A DNA stretch of 64,000 nucleotides from Glossina fuscipes. Its lineage: Eukaryota; Arthropoda; Insecta; Diptera; Glossinidae. The notes below the pieces were generated by a model, which was not told where the DNA came from, made no database searches, and saw only the letters and a list, made by a program, of their open reading frames with translations. The stretch lies in contig NW_023998421.1 in assembly GCF_014805625.2 (NCBI RefSeq), positions 6,951,426 through 7,015,425 of the forward strand. The letters run 5' to 3'. Positions 34,225-45,250 of the stretch are shown here, one piece after another. Numbering within the stretch: position 1 is the stretch's first letter; every line of letters starts with the position of its first letter. Made by a program: the position numbers and the translations under genes.

Positions 34225-34385
34225 CTATCCCAGTGCTCCCGATAAGTTGTTGCTGTTGTTGTTGCTTCTGCCTTCAATTTTATTACCTCCCTCTGATTCG
34301 TTGCTGGGGGTGTAACAAGGTGATGGTGACTGCTTCACTGGAAGCGGCGATAAATCCTCAGGACTTTGTTGTAATAAACCAATTA
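34225..34385 (-). other. Minus-strand coding-like frame with Ser/Pro/Asn-rich product
   Basis: The minus frame reads LLQQSPEDLSPLPVKQSPSP then CYTPSNESEGG and an Asn/Ser-rich tail from a CAA/CAG-type repeat, ending at TAG (34225). Such Q/N-rich, SP-rich tails are typical of fly proteins. Upstream on the minus strand the sequence turns into a poly-A/T tract with a Met in it (34449), so a real exon would need an acceptor near 34380-34395; none is strong. It lies opposite the GC-rich island, so at most one of the two is likely to be real. Confidence 0.2.
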
Positions 34386-34970
34386 AAAGCCCTTTTTTGT
34401 TTTTCGCATTCAGGCATATATTTATTATTCCTCTTTTTTTTTTTTTCAAATATCTTATGCTGCTTCACTGGCTTATTAACTATAAATTTTGTTGTTAACA
34501 TTAATAAATGGAGTCTAATTATATGTGTAAGTGTTCATTGTGTGTCAAGGGTTTTTTTTTTTTCCCCCTTTTTTTTTTTTATATATTCCCTGCATCACAT
34601 GGGTTTACGTGTATTATTTGCACAGGCTCTCGCGATAAGCATCCCTAATTAACTTTATATGCGACGGCTGTACCCGTTCTATATGAAAAAAAATAACGTT
34701 CTACATATGCTGTTCTTTGCTTTTCGATAATTTCTGAGGCAAAAATGAATCATTTAGTTATTTTAATTAAATCGAAGAATTATGCCAACACCTATGTGAT
34801 ATTAAGACCGTGTCAATCAACAAGCCCTTCATTATCAGTCCTTTTTTTTTTCTTTAACAAAATGTGTCGTTTTCGTTTTGCTTTTGTTTTCGGTGACGTT
34901 TTCTTATAATTAACCAAAACTTTCCTCGATGCAGAATAGATTAAAGGGTGCAAAATCTTTGCAATTTTCT
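34386..34970. other. Homopolymer-rich flank of the gap
   Basis: Poly-T tracts at 34430-34446, 34553-34563 and 34568-34580, and further T-rich words up to the gap. No gene. Confidence 0.6.
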
Positions 34971-35424
34971 NNNNNNNNNNNNNNNNNNNNNNNNNNNNNN
35001 NNNNNNNNNNNNNNNNNNNNNNNNNNNNNNNNNNNNNNNNNNNNNNNNNNNNNNNNNNNNNNNNNNNNNNNNNNNNNNNNNNNNNNNNNNNNNNNNNNNN
35101 NNNNNNNNNNNNNNNNNNNNNNNNNNNNNNNNNNNNNNNNNNNNNNNNNNNNNNNNNNNNNNNNNNNNNNNNNNNNNNNNNNNNNNNNNNNNNNNNNNNN
35201 NNNNNNNNNNNNNNNNNNNNNNNNNNNNNNNNNNNNNNNNNNNNNNNNNNNNNNNNNNNNNNNNNNNNNNNNNNNNNNNNNNNNNNNNNNNNNNNNNNNN
35301 NNNNNNNNNNNNNNNNNNNNNNNNNNNNNNNNNNNNNNNNNNNNNNNNNNNNNNNNNNNNNNNNNNNNNNNNNNNNNNNNNNNNNNNNNNNNNNNNNNNN
35401 NNNNNNNNNNNNNNNNNNNNNNNN
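34971..35424. other. Assembly gap (454 N)
   Basis: Unsequenced. The open frames that appear to run through it are artefacts. Sequence just to the right is a palindromic repeat, which may explain the failure to assemble. Confidence 1.
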
Positions 35425-35841
35425 AAGCAAGCAATGGTACCGCAAAATCATACGATTTTGACTGTACTTGCGAATAAGGAGATCAGACAAGAAAAAGAAA
35501 ATAAAATAATAAACACATATACCGCAAGATCATGCGATTTACTAGCGGTACCACAAAATCGCATGATTTTGTCTAACGGCACGCCGTTATTGCTCCGCTT
35601 GCGGTTGACACAGACCGACAGACACCCTACCCAAGGTTTGTTCGCGGCCGTTACAAATGTCAAGATAAGCGTTCTTCGCTCATTAACCTTTCCTTTAGCA
35701 AAAGCTGAGGCACTAAGTAGCAAACAAAAGCCTGTTAAAATCGTAAACAATGCCAAAATTTTGCGAACTTCCAAAATAAACGATTCCCTGCAGTTTTCAG
35801 TCAAAATGTGCACCAAGTACGACAATAGCCGTTTGTTATAA
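35425..35841. other. Less AT-rich segment open on both strands
   Basis: The + frame is open to 35839 (with LRLRLTQTDRHPTQGLFAAV and SLQFSVKMCTKYDNSRLL) and the minus frame from ~35825 to 35448. The minus frame has a hydrophobic stretch ILALFTILTGFCLLLSASAF resembling a signal or membrane segment. Neither frame has a recognised domain or clear start. The left third is repeat (see next entry). It could be transposon-derived. Confidence 0.3.
35443..35571. repeat. Repeated palindromic motif CAAAATC-N4-GATTTTG
   Basis: Three related units occur. CAAAATC-ATAC-GATTTTG lies at 35443-35460, CAAGATCATGCGATTT at 35525-35540, and CAAAATC-GCAT-GATTTTG at 35554-35571. Units 2 and 3 are inverted copies of each other (15/16 matching) and can form a larger hairpin, each within ACCGC/GGTACC-type flanks. 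AACGGC-AC-GCCGTT follows at 35575. Confidence 0.7.
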
Positions 35842-38206
35842 CATAAAGATAAACTTTATTTGTTAAAGTTTACTTTTTATGTCAATATTTTTATTCACAC
35901 CGCAAAATTTATTTATTCCCCTATTTGTCACAGCCTAAGTGTGCATGTGTTTCTTGTTATCGGTAACACATTTTTCCACTTTTCCTGAAATGAGGTTGTG
36001 CAGGTGCAACAGACTACTAGTACCATAAAAAAGACAAAGGAAGAAAGGGTGATGTACGTAAAGTTTCATTAACTCATCACAAGTTTTATTTTCGCATATT
36101 AATCATTAAATCTGATGTGAATGGAACCTGTTTCTTTGTTTATATGTTACAAGCAGAAAATATATACATACGTTATATGCAATCGAATTAAGATGAGTTC
36201 TAAATATTTTCTACTTCAATTTCTTTTTATTAGGGATACTTTTGAATTAACCCATCAGGAAAACTTTCGTTATAGTCTTTTCTTTGAACTAAAAATCAGA
36301 TGGACAAATGTCTTGCGGTAGACCACATTTGATCGTAGCTGCAGTGAGTGCTGAGGCAAAGTCCCAGGAGTTGCCGAAAAGGCGCCCTCTCACTAAAGTG
36401 CGGCCACTCACTATCTCTTTCTCTCTTTCCCCGCTTTTTTTCTAACCGTCGCTGTGATGTATGTTTTCTATTATAATCGTCTCTTTTGAAGTCGCACTGC
36501 ACTCAGTATCGTCGATGTCTACCGGAAAAGTTTGCTTGCCGAATGCAATGTTTTATCTTTACAAGAATTTCGGATTTTTCCCTCTTTTTAAAAATAACTG
36601 CCACTGAAAACCACTCCAACACATAAGCAAGTGATCGAAACAATGTGCAGCACACGATTTGTTTAAGATCTGCCAGTCAATTAAGAATATAAAAAATTTA
36701 CAAATGAATAATAGCTTCAATCATCATTCACTTCTCTTTTAATAATTACTTGAAAATTGTACACGGGGCGTATGATTAACATTCAGTCGGCATTGTCTAT
36801 TAAATTATTAATGCGTACGTATATATGAATAAATATTTATTTACTTTAACATCGCATTGTCAACAAAAGCAATTAATTTAAATAGCATAAGAAGTTGTTA
36901 ATTTTCTGTCGATATTTTTAATTGAAAAAATTGTTTTACGCAAAAATATTTCTGAATGTTTTTTCTTTTTTGCATAAATGTCGGAATATGGAAAAAATTG
37001 GTTTAATTATTACATTTTATTGACCTTTCATATCTTGCTTCGAGTAATAAATTTCTCCGATATTTTACATTAAAGCTCTTTTGTCTACATTTATGTCCTG
37101 CGCAAAAAGTTCCTTCCTAGCTGCATACTATGCCATGTATTGAAATTAATTACAGCCAAAAAAAAACTGATTAAATTTCATTAAATATATGAATTTACTG
37201 TTTATACCTTTTAAACGAATCTTATTGTGTCTGACGAAAAAAAGTGTTTAATATTCGCGTGAGAATGGGCGAACTAACAAAAAATTTTTCGCATCTAACT
37301 GATGACAAAGGATCGCCAAAAGATCGCCTTTTCATGAAGGAATTTAAAAAAAAAATTTTCTGCAACAAAACATCGGCAGCTGCCCAAACCAAAAACTAAT
37401 TGCTTTCTATTCATTCAAAAGCTCTAAAGAACACAAATTATATTCCTTTACGTGGTTGCAAGCGAAAAAAACGAAATCATTGTTGTCGGCATGAATAGGA
37501 AGAACATTGGAGGACGCAAGGAAGTGACACATGTGAATGAAAGCTAAAATCGAGGATGAAAAGTGCAGATAAAAGCGAAAGAACGCATTGGCAAATCTTA
37601 TGTCTTTTATCTCACATGACATAGCATGATAGCTAATCCCTTACGTATTTCGTCATCAAGAAAATCCCCCAACTGTAAGCATTGCAAACGAACATGTATT
37701 TAGTTGAATGAAAATAACCTTTTTTCTTTTCTTTTTCCTTTTCCAAAACTACATTTGCCAGTCATCAGTTCAACCTTAGCGTTCATTCTTGTCTAACGAG
37801 AACTGGGAGTGCACAAAAATAAAATGGCAAAGAACAGTAAGAGAGTAATTGGCTTTCGAGTATAACATTAATAAAACCTTAAAAAAAAGTTTACAAAAAT
37901 TAAATATATTGACTTCGTATGACATTATTGACTTTCTATAATTGCACACATGTTCATCCATCATCCTATTATTAGCGTGCCATGTTAAGAATTCAAAAAA
38001 GAATTTATATTCAATTCCCAATAAAATTTCTCTTTACTCTTATGAATTGTTTGTCATATAATTAGGAAAAGGAGAATATTCAGTATTTTTCACTTTTTCA
38101 AGAGCACATAAAACTGTGTGCTTGGGTTAAAGAACAACTAAAAAAATTATAAAAAAGAAAACAAAAAACCCTATGACTTTTCTTGTTTCTATTTTCTTTT
38201 TTACAG

Positions 38207-38231
38207 GTGTTGTATCATCCACGTATTATAG
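38207..38231 (+). other. Possible 25-base micro-exon
   Basis: A very good acceptor (TTTCTATTTTCTTTTTTACAG, ending 38206) is followed 25 bases later by TATAG|GTAAAAA, a usable donor. Two of the three frames are open across it (for example VLYHPRII). Without transcript data this is only a signal-based guess. The acceptor is the strongest I saw in the window. Confidence 0.2.
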
Positions 38232-38600
38232 GTAAAAATTTTTATAGTTACATTTGTTGTTAAATACACGTAGTATGTAAAAAGCTCAATATAGTGGCTT
38301 TTGAAAACAGAAGTTAATCAGTTTAAATTGCATTGCAGAACTGCCCTATGACGGATTGGGCTCATTGTCAAAACTGAACTAAATCTGAAGTCATATAAAG
38401 CAAAGCCTTAATTTAAAAATGAATTTTCAATGACGTGACTTCGTTCTACCCATGGCTACAGATAATAGCGGGGTTTACATAAATCTTATAACAGATGCTT
38501 AAACGGTAACTATTAAATGTGATTACGCCAGTTATCGATGATAAAAGGACAAGACTTAAGAGATTAGGCGATGGCGGTAATACCAAGCGCTAATCTAAAT

Positions 38601-38645
38601 TTTCTGAGATATTTTTCATAGGTAACTAAAAAAATATCTCTGAAA
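38601..38645. other. Hairpin, 16-bp arms with one mismatch
   Basis: TTTCTGAGATATTTTT (38601-38616) pairs with AAAAATATCTCTGAAA (38630-38645), 15 of 16 positions, with a 13-base loop. It is AT-rich and of unknown role. Confidence 0.7.
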
Positions 38646-39673
38646 CTCCTAGTTGAATTCTGCTTTATTGCATTCATTTAAGTTGTCTCGACAACGGTAA
38701 AATAACGCTTCTAACAGCTTTTGCACTGCAAATTTGCGAAAAAATTCGAAAATAATGATTTGAATACAATAGAGCTACCATATATTCTGGGTTTGAATAT
38801 CTAGCTAAATTAAGGAAAAGAACAAGAAATTATAGATTGAATTAATCGGAATATTTCTTCTATTGGTTGCAAACAAGCATATTTGACTCGCATTGCACGA
38901 ATTGTACACCTTTCATATTTTACTATACTTTCTGGTACCCAGGTCTCATCAATCATGCAAAATTCTAAGGTAATCGAAATGATTAGGTAATTGATTTCAG
39001 AGTTTTGTTCCGCAGAAGATTTTCAGAAAAAAATAAGAAAACAGAAACACATACGAGGACTTTTTTTGTGTTTTCATTGAACTCATAAAAACCTATTTGA
39101 ATTCACTAATAATAAATAGGAACACGTTAGATCAATTTATGCGAAAATCTTTTCATTTTACAACATTTTTATCGTATTCGGTTTAATAAAATATCTCTGT
39201 AGCAAGCGACTTTTGCATGATACTTACGAAAGTCATTTGAATTCCATGCAATAAATTGCACAAGAAGTGCTCTTCTAGAGCTAAAGCTTTAAAAATGAAG
39301 TAAAACTTAAGAATTTATATGATCAACAGATAATAAACATAAAATTTTATGAATTCTGGAGCAACGAATTCAGTACAATTTTAAGTACGCAATAATAAGC
39401 AAGATGGGGCAATAGACTATCGTCTCTCTGCCTCATTCTCTTGTCTTTTAACTCCCCAAAGCTTACTGATTTTAGCCTTTGTTCATTGTACACGCAAAGA
39501 ACTTGCTGTGCTGTGTATCAGTATTTCTTCATTTTGTTTCAACACATTCTACAGAGCTCAGCAATCGTAGGCTTTTATGGAAATACAAATTGGGAGAAGT
39601 TATTGATTAAAATTTATCATATAATAAATCAATAATATATCATTACAAGAAATCAATTAAACTCCTTGGCAAT

Positions 39674-40015
39674 TCATGTTGAGATGTTGGGAATGCTTGT
39701 AGGCAAAATCCTTGGTATGTGCCCATTAAAAATGGTAAAATTTGAAGCGTGTAAAGGAAGCGCTAAATTTTTATCGCCATTTACGTCTGTATACAAGTGG
39801 CTCGGAATAACTTGGAAAGTAACGATTATCGCCACTCTTCGAGTATAATTACGAATTTTTTCTCGCATAATATGTTCGGCACAGTGAACTAGTTTTGTGA
39901 AGCAAACCTCAATTTCATATTTGTGAGTAACGGTCGAATGCCAGTTGTTATAGGCGGATCGAACTTGCGAACGCAAATCTGGAACAACGAACGATGTACG
40001 TAGGAACAGCCATTG
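39674..40015 (-). other. Minus-strand open frame (113 codons), coding-like, unidentified
   Basis: Open from after a stop at 40016 to TGA at 39674. Segments include VVPDLRSQVRSAYNNWHSTV, THKYEIEVCFTKLVHCAEHI, RNYTRRVAIIVTFQVIPSHL and NLALPLHASNFTIFNGHIPR. The order of basic stretch, hydrophobic stretch and 'LPLP-like' turn recalls the middle of insect odorant-receptor proteins, but this is impressionistic. The first Met is well inside. It could be a lone exon or relic of a chemoreceptor gene, or chance. A small + frame (about 40180-40340, starting MSGTPTKNANFTGKIAYAEE) lies just beyond, divergent from it. Confidence 0.25.
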
Positions 40016-41645
40016 TTAGGAATGCCCGCTTGATCAAGAATGCACTCATTTTATACGATATCTGGTAGACATTTCTGAGATGTCAAATACGCACAGAAAC
40101 TTAATTTAATAAACAATGCAATCAGAGCAATAAATATACAATAAATATCTAGAAAACTATATTTCATTAGCAACGAAATGTCGGGAACGCCAACAAAGAA
40201 TGCGAACTTTACCGGGAAGATTGCTTATGCGGAGGAAATTTCCCTTTCCTACAAAGTTTGTTTGAATATTTCAATTTTAAGTTTTGTTCTGCTTTCTTCT
40301 CGTCTTATTCCAAGAATTGCTCCAATTTCTTTAATATGATTACAGAGAAAACTCTTTCAAAAGACGCAATACATTTGTATCAGTTTTTCAGTGTAGAGAT
40401 CATTTTCATTAATTCTACGGAAATGTACACTTTTCGAAGAAAACTCAGCTTAGAATTTAGTTTCTTAAGACATTAAGTGTGTGCGAATGTATAACAGGCC
40501 ATTGTTCTTACTCTGACAAGGAAAGCAATATTTACATTCAAACGAGATTTTCCATCGAAGATATAATGAATGAACTAATTCACCTGAAAGTCATTTGATT
40601 CAATTGCATTTTTTCTTATATTTATTTTTCAATGGAGAAAAGAGTATAAATAAACACGATAATTTTAGTTCGGTGGAACCGTTTGGCACATATTACGTAT
40701 TAAGGTTTATTGCCTTTTTGCTTTCAAAAAATTTGCTTTTCCGAGGCGAATTTACAAAAAGTTCTAATTAAATTTTTAATCGTTTATATTTTATGTTTTG
40801 CCGGCATTGTTTTTGGATCCATATATTCCGCATCGTAGCTTTTTTTTAAAACTTGTTTATCATGAAATTTTGTTCATCATATTGCGAAAGTAATGATGAA
40901 GTTAATATGTCTTTCTGCATTGCAAGAATAGAAAATAAACAATGCCAGTCAAATGTATACTCATCAGTTTCTTGCTCATATTAATTGCGTATGTATATAG
41001 GAAGTCATTTGCTTTTTCCGAGCTTATAACCCCTCTTCGGGAAAGTTTGTGGCAATAAAATGATGAATGAGCGAATACATTGCAGATTTTATGTCACCAT
41101 CATCATCAATCTGCAGAAAGTGTCATAAGATGAAATATATTCTCGTATGTTGAGAGAACCACAACTTTATCTGTAAGAGCGGGTATGAAACACTTTTACG
41201 TATGTATAGACATGTACATGTTTCCTTGAACGCAGTTGTTCTTGAGTAATCGAACTTTTCTTCATCGCAATATACATACAATATAAGATACATCCTAGGC
41301 ATTGGCGACCACATGCATATGAAGCTTAGGAATACATATCGCTAACGATAATATTGATTAGTTGTTGATGTTTGTCTGCCTACCTATCTAATTCACATAT
41401 GGTTAAAAAATTTTGTTCTTATATATAGTTTACTCAATGCTTTAGTTCCTTTTCAGAAGAATAAGTTTTTGATTCAACAAATGTTTAAATGTTTAATGCT
41501 TTTTATTAAAAATCAATCAATCAATCAAAATATAATAAGGACAACAAAAAAAAATTCAATTGAAGGCGAACACTTACTCTTCCTGGTTTATGTTGACCCT
41601 TTTTGGACACTAAAATATAATAATGATTATATCCACACGATTTGT
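40016..41645. other. Intergenic AT-rich DNA
   Basis: A few short open frames and a CAAT repeat at 41512-41528. No gene or repeat copy recognised. Confidence 0.5.
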
Positions 41646-42103
41646 GGGGCAGGGTATATTAAATCTATGCGGACGTATGTAACACGCAGTAAAGCTTGAG
41701 ATGGACCCAACATTCATTATACCGATTGATTCAGAAACATTTTTTGGATTTATCTAAGCCCATCTGTTCTTTTGTCCGTCTGTCCCTGATAACTTAATTC
41801 AGGCTATAGAACGCAATTTTTGAGATATTTTGATGAAATTTGGCACACTAACTTGTTTTGAACCAAGCACGGCGGTCAGTGCCCGAAAAGTGATCCGATC
41901 CAAATCATTTCCAAAGACGTTTATCTTTGAACCGAAACACGTCAGTGCGCCAAAATTCATAAAAATAGGGAGTTGTAAGTTGACCACAAAATATTTAGAC
42001 ACACATCAGAGGGAGAGACGGACAGACGGACAAATAATAAATTATGGGTCTATCTCAAGTCCTTCTGGTTATTACGTGCGCACAAATATAATATGCGCTT
42101 TCC
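41646..42103 (+). mobile_element. Family-1 fold-back element (best copy), long imperfect inverted ends
   Basis: CTTGAGATGGACCC (41695-41708) is the inverted copy of GGGTCTATCTCAAG (42046-42059) with one mismatch. Similarity of the two ends extends outward: left GCGGACGTATGTAACACGCA against the complement of the right GTGCGCACGTAATAACCAGA. The inverted ends are thus roughly 55-60 bases each. Inside, TTGTCCGTCTGTCC (41772-41785) and GGACAGACGGACAA (42020-42033) are exact inverted copies. No transposase is encoded; the 92-codon frame inside is a repeat artefact. No target duplication is evident. Other pieces of the family lie at 1.4, 2.1, 45.1, 46.8 and 54.6 kb. Confidence 0.65.
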
Positions 42104-42725
42104 CATAATTGGCATAGGGGTCTAAATATCCGAATTATTTACTTTATTTCCGAGCAAAATCTTTTTGGAAACACGTTCTGATGCCATTTTAAGGTTATTT
42201 GTCAAACTTCATTAAAATTCTTTTTTGCTGTTTTATTTGCTACTCATTTATTCTTTGCAGGTTTAATGAACACGTTGTTATTATTTTTCCCCTCCTTCGC
42301 TTACGTAACATTTCTTGCTAGCAAGAGACTTTACCAGGAGTGATGATAATATTAATAAAATGGCTGTATGTGATATACGTTTAGTAGCATAAAACTTAAT
42401 TATATATAAATAAAAAAGCATAAATAAATAAAAAATACTGACAGCTAGATAATTACAATTTCCTAGACGCTAAAGAATTACGAATAGAGAGATAGAACCT
42501 AATTAACTTTTAATAGAAATCTAAAAAGACAATTTAGACAAGTGACGTCAGCCAAAGGAATTAAATGCTTATCAGTAAGCTAAACTAAACGCGGACTTTA
42601 AATTTTAAGGATAATTTTTCTAATTATCTCATTTCGAATGCCGTTATTAAACGCTGAACACTAAAAAAGAACAAGTTGTAAGGTTGGACTTAGTCCTTGC
42701 ATCTAAATTAACTATTTTTCGCAAA
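42104..42725. other. Intergenic, nothing recognised
   Basis: AT-rich DNA between the fold-back element and the small open frame at 42726. Confidence 0.5.
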
Positions 42726-42917
42726 ATGTGTTTTATTATCATTACAACGCTGTGCACCACAATCGCACATTTACCAAGGAGTCCCCGTCGTTTGGACAAG
42801 AAGGATCCAAATGAGGTTAAAATTTGTAATAGAGATGTGTTGAAAAGCTCGGCATACCACCTTAGATCACTAATAGTAACATCATATTTGATAAATTCTC
42901 CTCGAGTTAAGAATTGA
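42726..42917 (+). other. Small ORF (63 aa) with possible signal peptide and poly(A) signal
   Basis: ATG 42726 has a good fly start context (GCAAAATG). The product starts MCFIIITTLCTTIA, a short hydrophobic leader with a plausible cleavage after A14. A basic segment HLPRSPRRLDKKDPNEVKIC follows with two dibasic pairs (RR, KK). TGA is at 42915 and AATAAA at 42948-42953, 30 bases on. This is the layout of a small secreted peptide gene, but no family is recognised and only one or two Cys remain in the mature part. The frame continues 14 codons upstream without a Met. Confidence 0.25.
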
Positions 42918-42947
42918 TCTAAAGTTTATGCCGGACTTGCATGCACA

Positions 42948-42953
42948 AATAAA
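42948..42953 (+). terminator. AATAAA after the 42.7-kb small ORF
   Basis: It lies 30 bases after the stop and is followed by a T run. It may be a poly(A) signal if the small ORF is a gene. Confidence 0.2.
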
Positions 42954-44989
42954 CGGTTTTTTTTTTTTTTTTGAATGAATTTTCTTTTTTTATTTATTTA
43001 TTCGTTTATTGTCTGTATTTTTTATGCAAACAAATTTACGCAGTATAGATTTAAAGGCGGAGAATAACTTGGATCATATGCGCCTCTATTGCCAACGTTA
43101 AGTTGCTAGTCACGATTATTTTTTTTAATCAAATGTAAGGCCTGTGTACAATATTTTATGTGTGTACGCTTAGCTTGGATGGATATGATAAATGAATTTC
43201 AATTATATGCAAAAGCAATAATATTCAAATATTCGCTCAAGCAAAATGCTTCGCGTTCACACTGAGCCCTTTCTATTACGGCGCAGCGAATAATCTGTTT
43301 CTGACTCGCTGAAAACTTTGGAAAAAGAATAAGAAGGACTTAGCGAAAGAAATTAAATGCAATTAATATTTATATTGAAAAATATTGACATTGATCAGGA
43401 CTTATATGTATATGCAGCTTATTCCATACAGTGAGTATGGAAATAGACACAACACCGGAAAACTAACAACACGGATGATAAAATAAAAGGTCAATGCTTT
43501 ATAGTCTGAAACGATATCAGTATGACATCGCTAGCACTTATTAACACTAACGTTTTACACAACATTTGAATTAAATAAAAAACAAAGTGAGTTTATTTCA
43601 GTGAAAGTTTTTAAATAAACCCTTAGCGAGCAAGCACACATCATAGCTATGACCAACTGTTGTCCTCCGCGGTGAGTTTTGAAGCCGTGAGTCGCGGCGT
43701 GCGAACGAATCATCTGACAATCCCGAATTTAGTCACTTAATTAAAAAATCTCTAATGCCTTTGTGTGTGTTTTCGCATTTACACATAGAATATTTGCAAC
43801 TTACATAAATCAAATTTCGTTTTCACAATGTTCTTTTTACCATGTGACTTTTGAGTTCCTAAATTTAAATTTAATTGCAATTTACTCATTCATCGCACTG
43901 TAAAGAACGAATCGTACTTTCAGTTATAACATATGCCTGAAGTGGCAACATTTTGCTTCTATTAATGTTGCCAACGCGACGAGTATATTTAATAAAATAA
44001 AAAACATTTAAATCTGATATTTATACCGTTGTCAACGTGTGCACGATTGTGAAATGGTTAAACAGCCGGACGTTTTTTTTACTTATGTCAATCATTTATA
44101 AGTAAATTTAATGCAAAGTACATATAAAAGTTTCTCTTTGCAATTTAAGAAATGGAGATAAGCAAATGACTGCCTTCTGGCTTACATTGCATTACAAATA
44201 AACGTAAGGTGTAACACATGAAACGTTTTTAACGTTACAACTAATAAATTTTCGTGAAGACTTACGAGAATAAAAGAATGAATTGACCAAATTGCGTTTA
44301 GCAATAATTTTATGTTAGCTTAAATGTAATTTTGTTGATCCTTACGTGCGGCAGAGATTACTACCAATCGCTTTGCATATGAAAAGGTGTTCGTTTCTAT
44401 TTCTCATGGTACACAGATAACAAGAGTAGAAAGACTAATTAAAAGTTAAAGACCAAAGTGCAGACCGTACAAAAGAAATCAAGCAATAAGTTAAGAGAAG
44501 GATTGTTGAAAAAATTTGATAACAATTCAGGCTCGATTGTAGTTGAAACTAGATTTTGGCAAGTTATTCTCTTCTTCAATGGAATACTTACAAAGGATAC
44601 GAAATTTTTAAGGAAAAGAGAAAAGGAAAAGAACAGCAACATTTTCATGCAAAAAAGCAAATAAGAACAAATTAAATTAGTTACCCTACACCAATTCGTC
44701 TAATACAGTTGTTCATTTCTTTTGCTAATAACCCGCCAATAGTTACAGATTATTTTGAAGCAAACTTTACTTACTTTTCAGAAAAGCCCACATATTGGAA
44801 GAATACTTATAGGCGGGTGTAGCCAAGAAGTATACCTATGTGGTATGAATCAATTTTCACCATGAAATATTAACAATTATATCTTTTTTCAAAATAAAGA
44901 CTTAGTTTTGGTAGGAAAGGTTTTAGGAGGCAGGGTTCAAAAAATGATTTCACCCGAACCAGATTACAGAAGGAGATCTGTGGAGAATT
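42954..44989. other. Intergenic region with one promoter-like spot
   Basis: AT-rich. The only feature of note is the initiator-plus-donor combination at 43598-43673. Open frames on both strands around 44440-44664 overlap each other, start from non-ATG codons on the + strand, and are not supported. Confidence 0.45.
43598..43673 (+). promoter_or_regulatory. Possible start site and short first exon
   Basis: TTTCAGTGAAAG contains the arthropod initiator TCAGT. About 50 bases downstream ATG 43649 opens MTNCCPP.., and 23 bases later CCGCG|GTGAGTTTT is a strong donor (43671/43672). The flanks (CTCCGCGGTGAG, GTCGCGGCGTGCG) are GC-rich for the window. It would need a downstream exon, which I cannot identify. 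Confidence 0.15.
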
Positions 44990-45250
44990 TTGAAAATTGC
45001 AATTTTTTTTCCATCTAACGACCTTTCAAAGTACAGCGTTACATGCGGAGTGGTCGAAACAGTAGATCGATCCGAACCATTTTCAATAGCGTTCGTCCTT
45101 GAGTGGGATCACGTCAGTGTACCAAATTTCACGGACAGCCAAACTTCGAATCGCTGTAAAAAAAACTGGGTCTATCTTAAGAGCCTTGAGCGTGCTACTT
45201 ATATTCGCGCAAACTTAATATACACTGCAGGATGTTGCAATGTATAGAAT
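44990..45250 (+). repeat. Family-1 repeat, copy D
   Basis: It contains GATCGATCCGAACCATTTTC, matching the GTGATCCGATCCAAATCATTT region of the 41.9-kb copy. It then has CACGTCAGTGTACCAAATTTC, and the right end GGGTCTATCTTAAG at 45171-45184 followed by a 'CGCGCAAACTTAATATAC' tail. The 85-codon + frame inside is not a gene. Confidence 0.55.

Larger units (their letters stand above)
35842..39673. other. Intergenic region, 3.8 kb
   Basis: AT-rich. A less AT-rich island around 36300-36530 contains pyrimidine CTCTCT/CTTTCT runs (GAGA-type) and ACTCAGTATCG, a possible initiator, but has no associated frame. A possible 25-base micro-exon (38207-38231) and a hairpin (38601-38645) are listed separately. 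No gene recognised. Confidence 0.5.

Noticed and set aside
34813..35841. Long open frames of 174-297 codons on both strands
   Set aside because: They run through the N gap; only the flanking bases are real.
41830..42108. 92-codon + frame
   Set aside because: Entirely inside the family-1 fold-back element.
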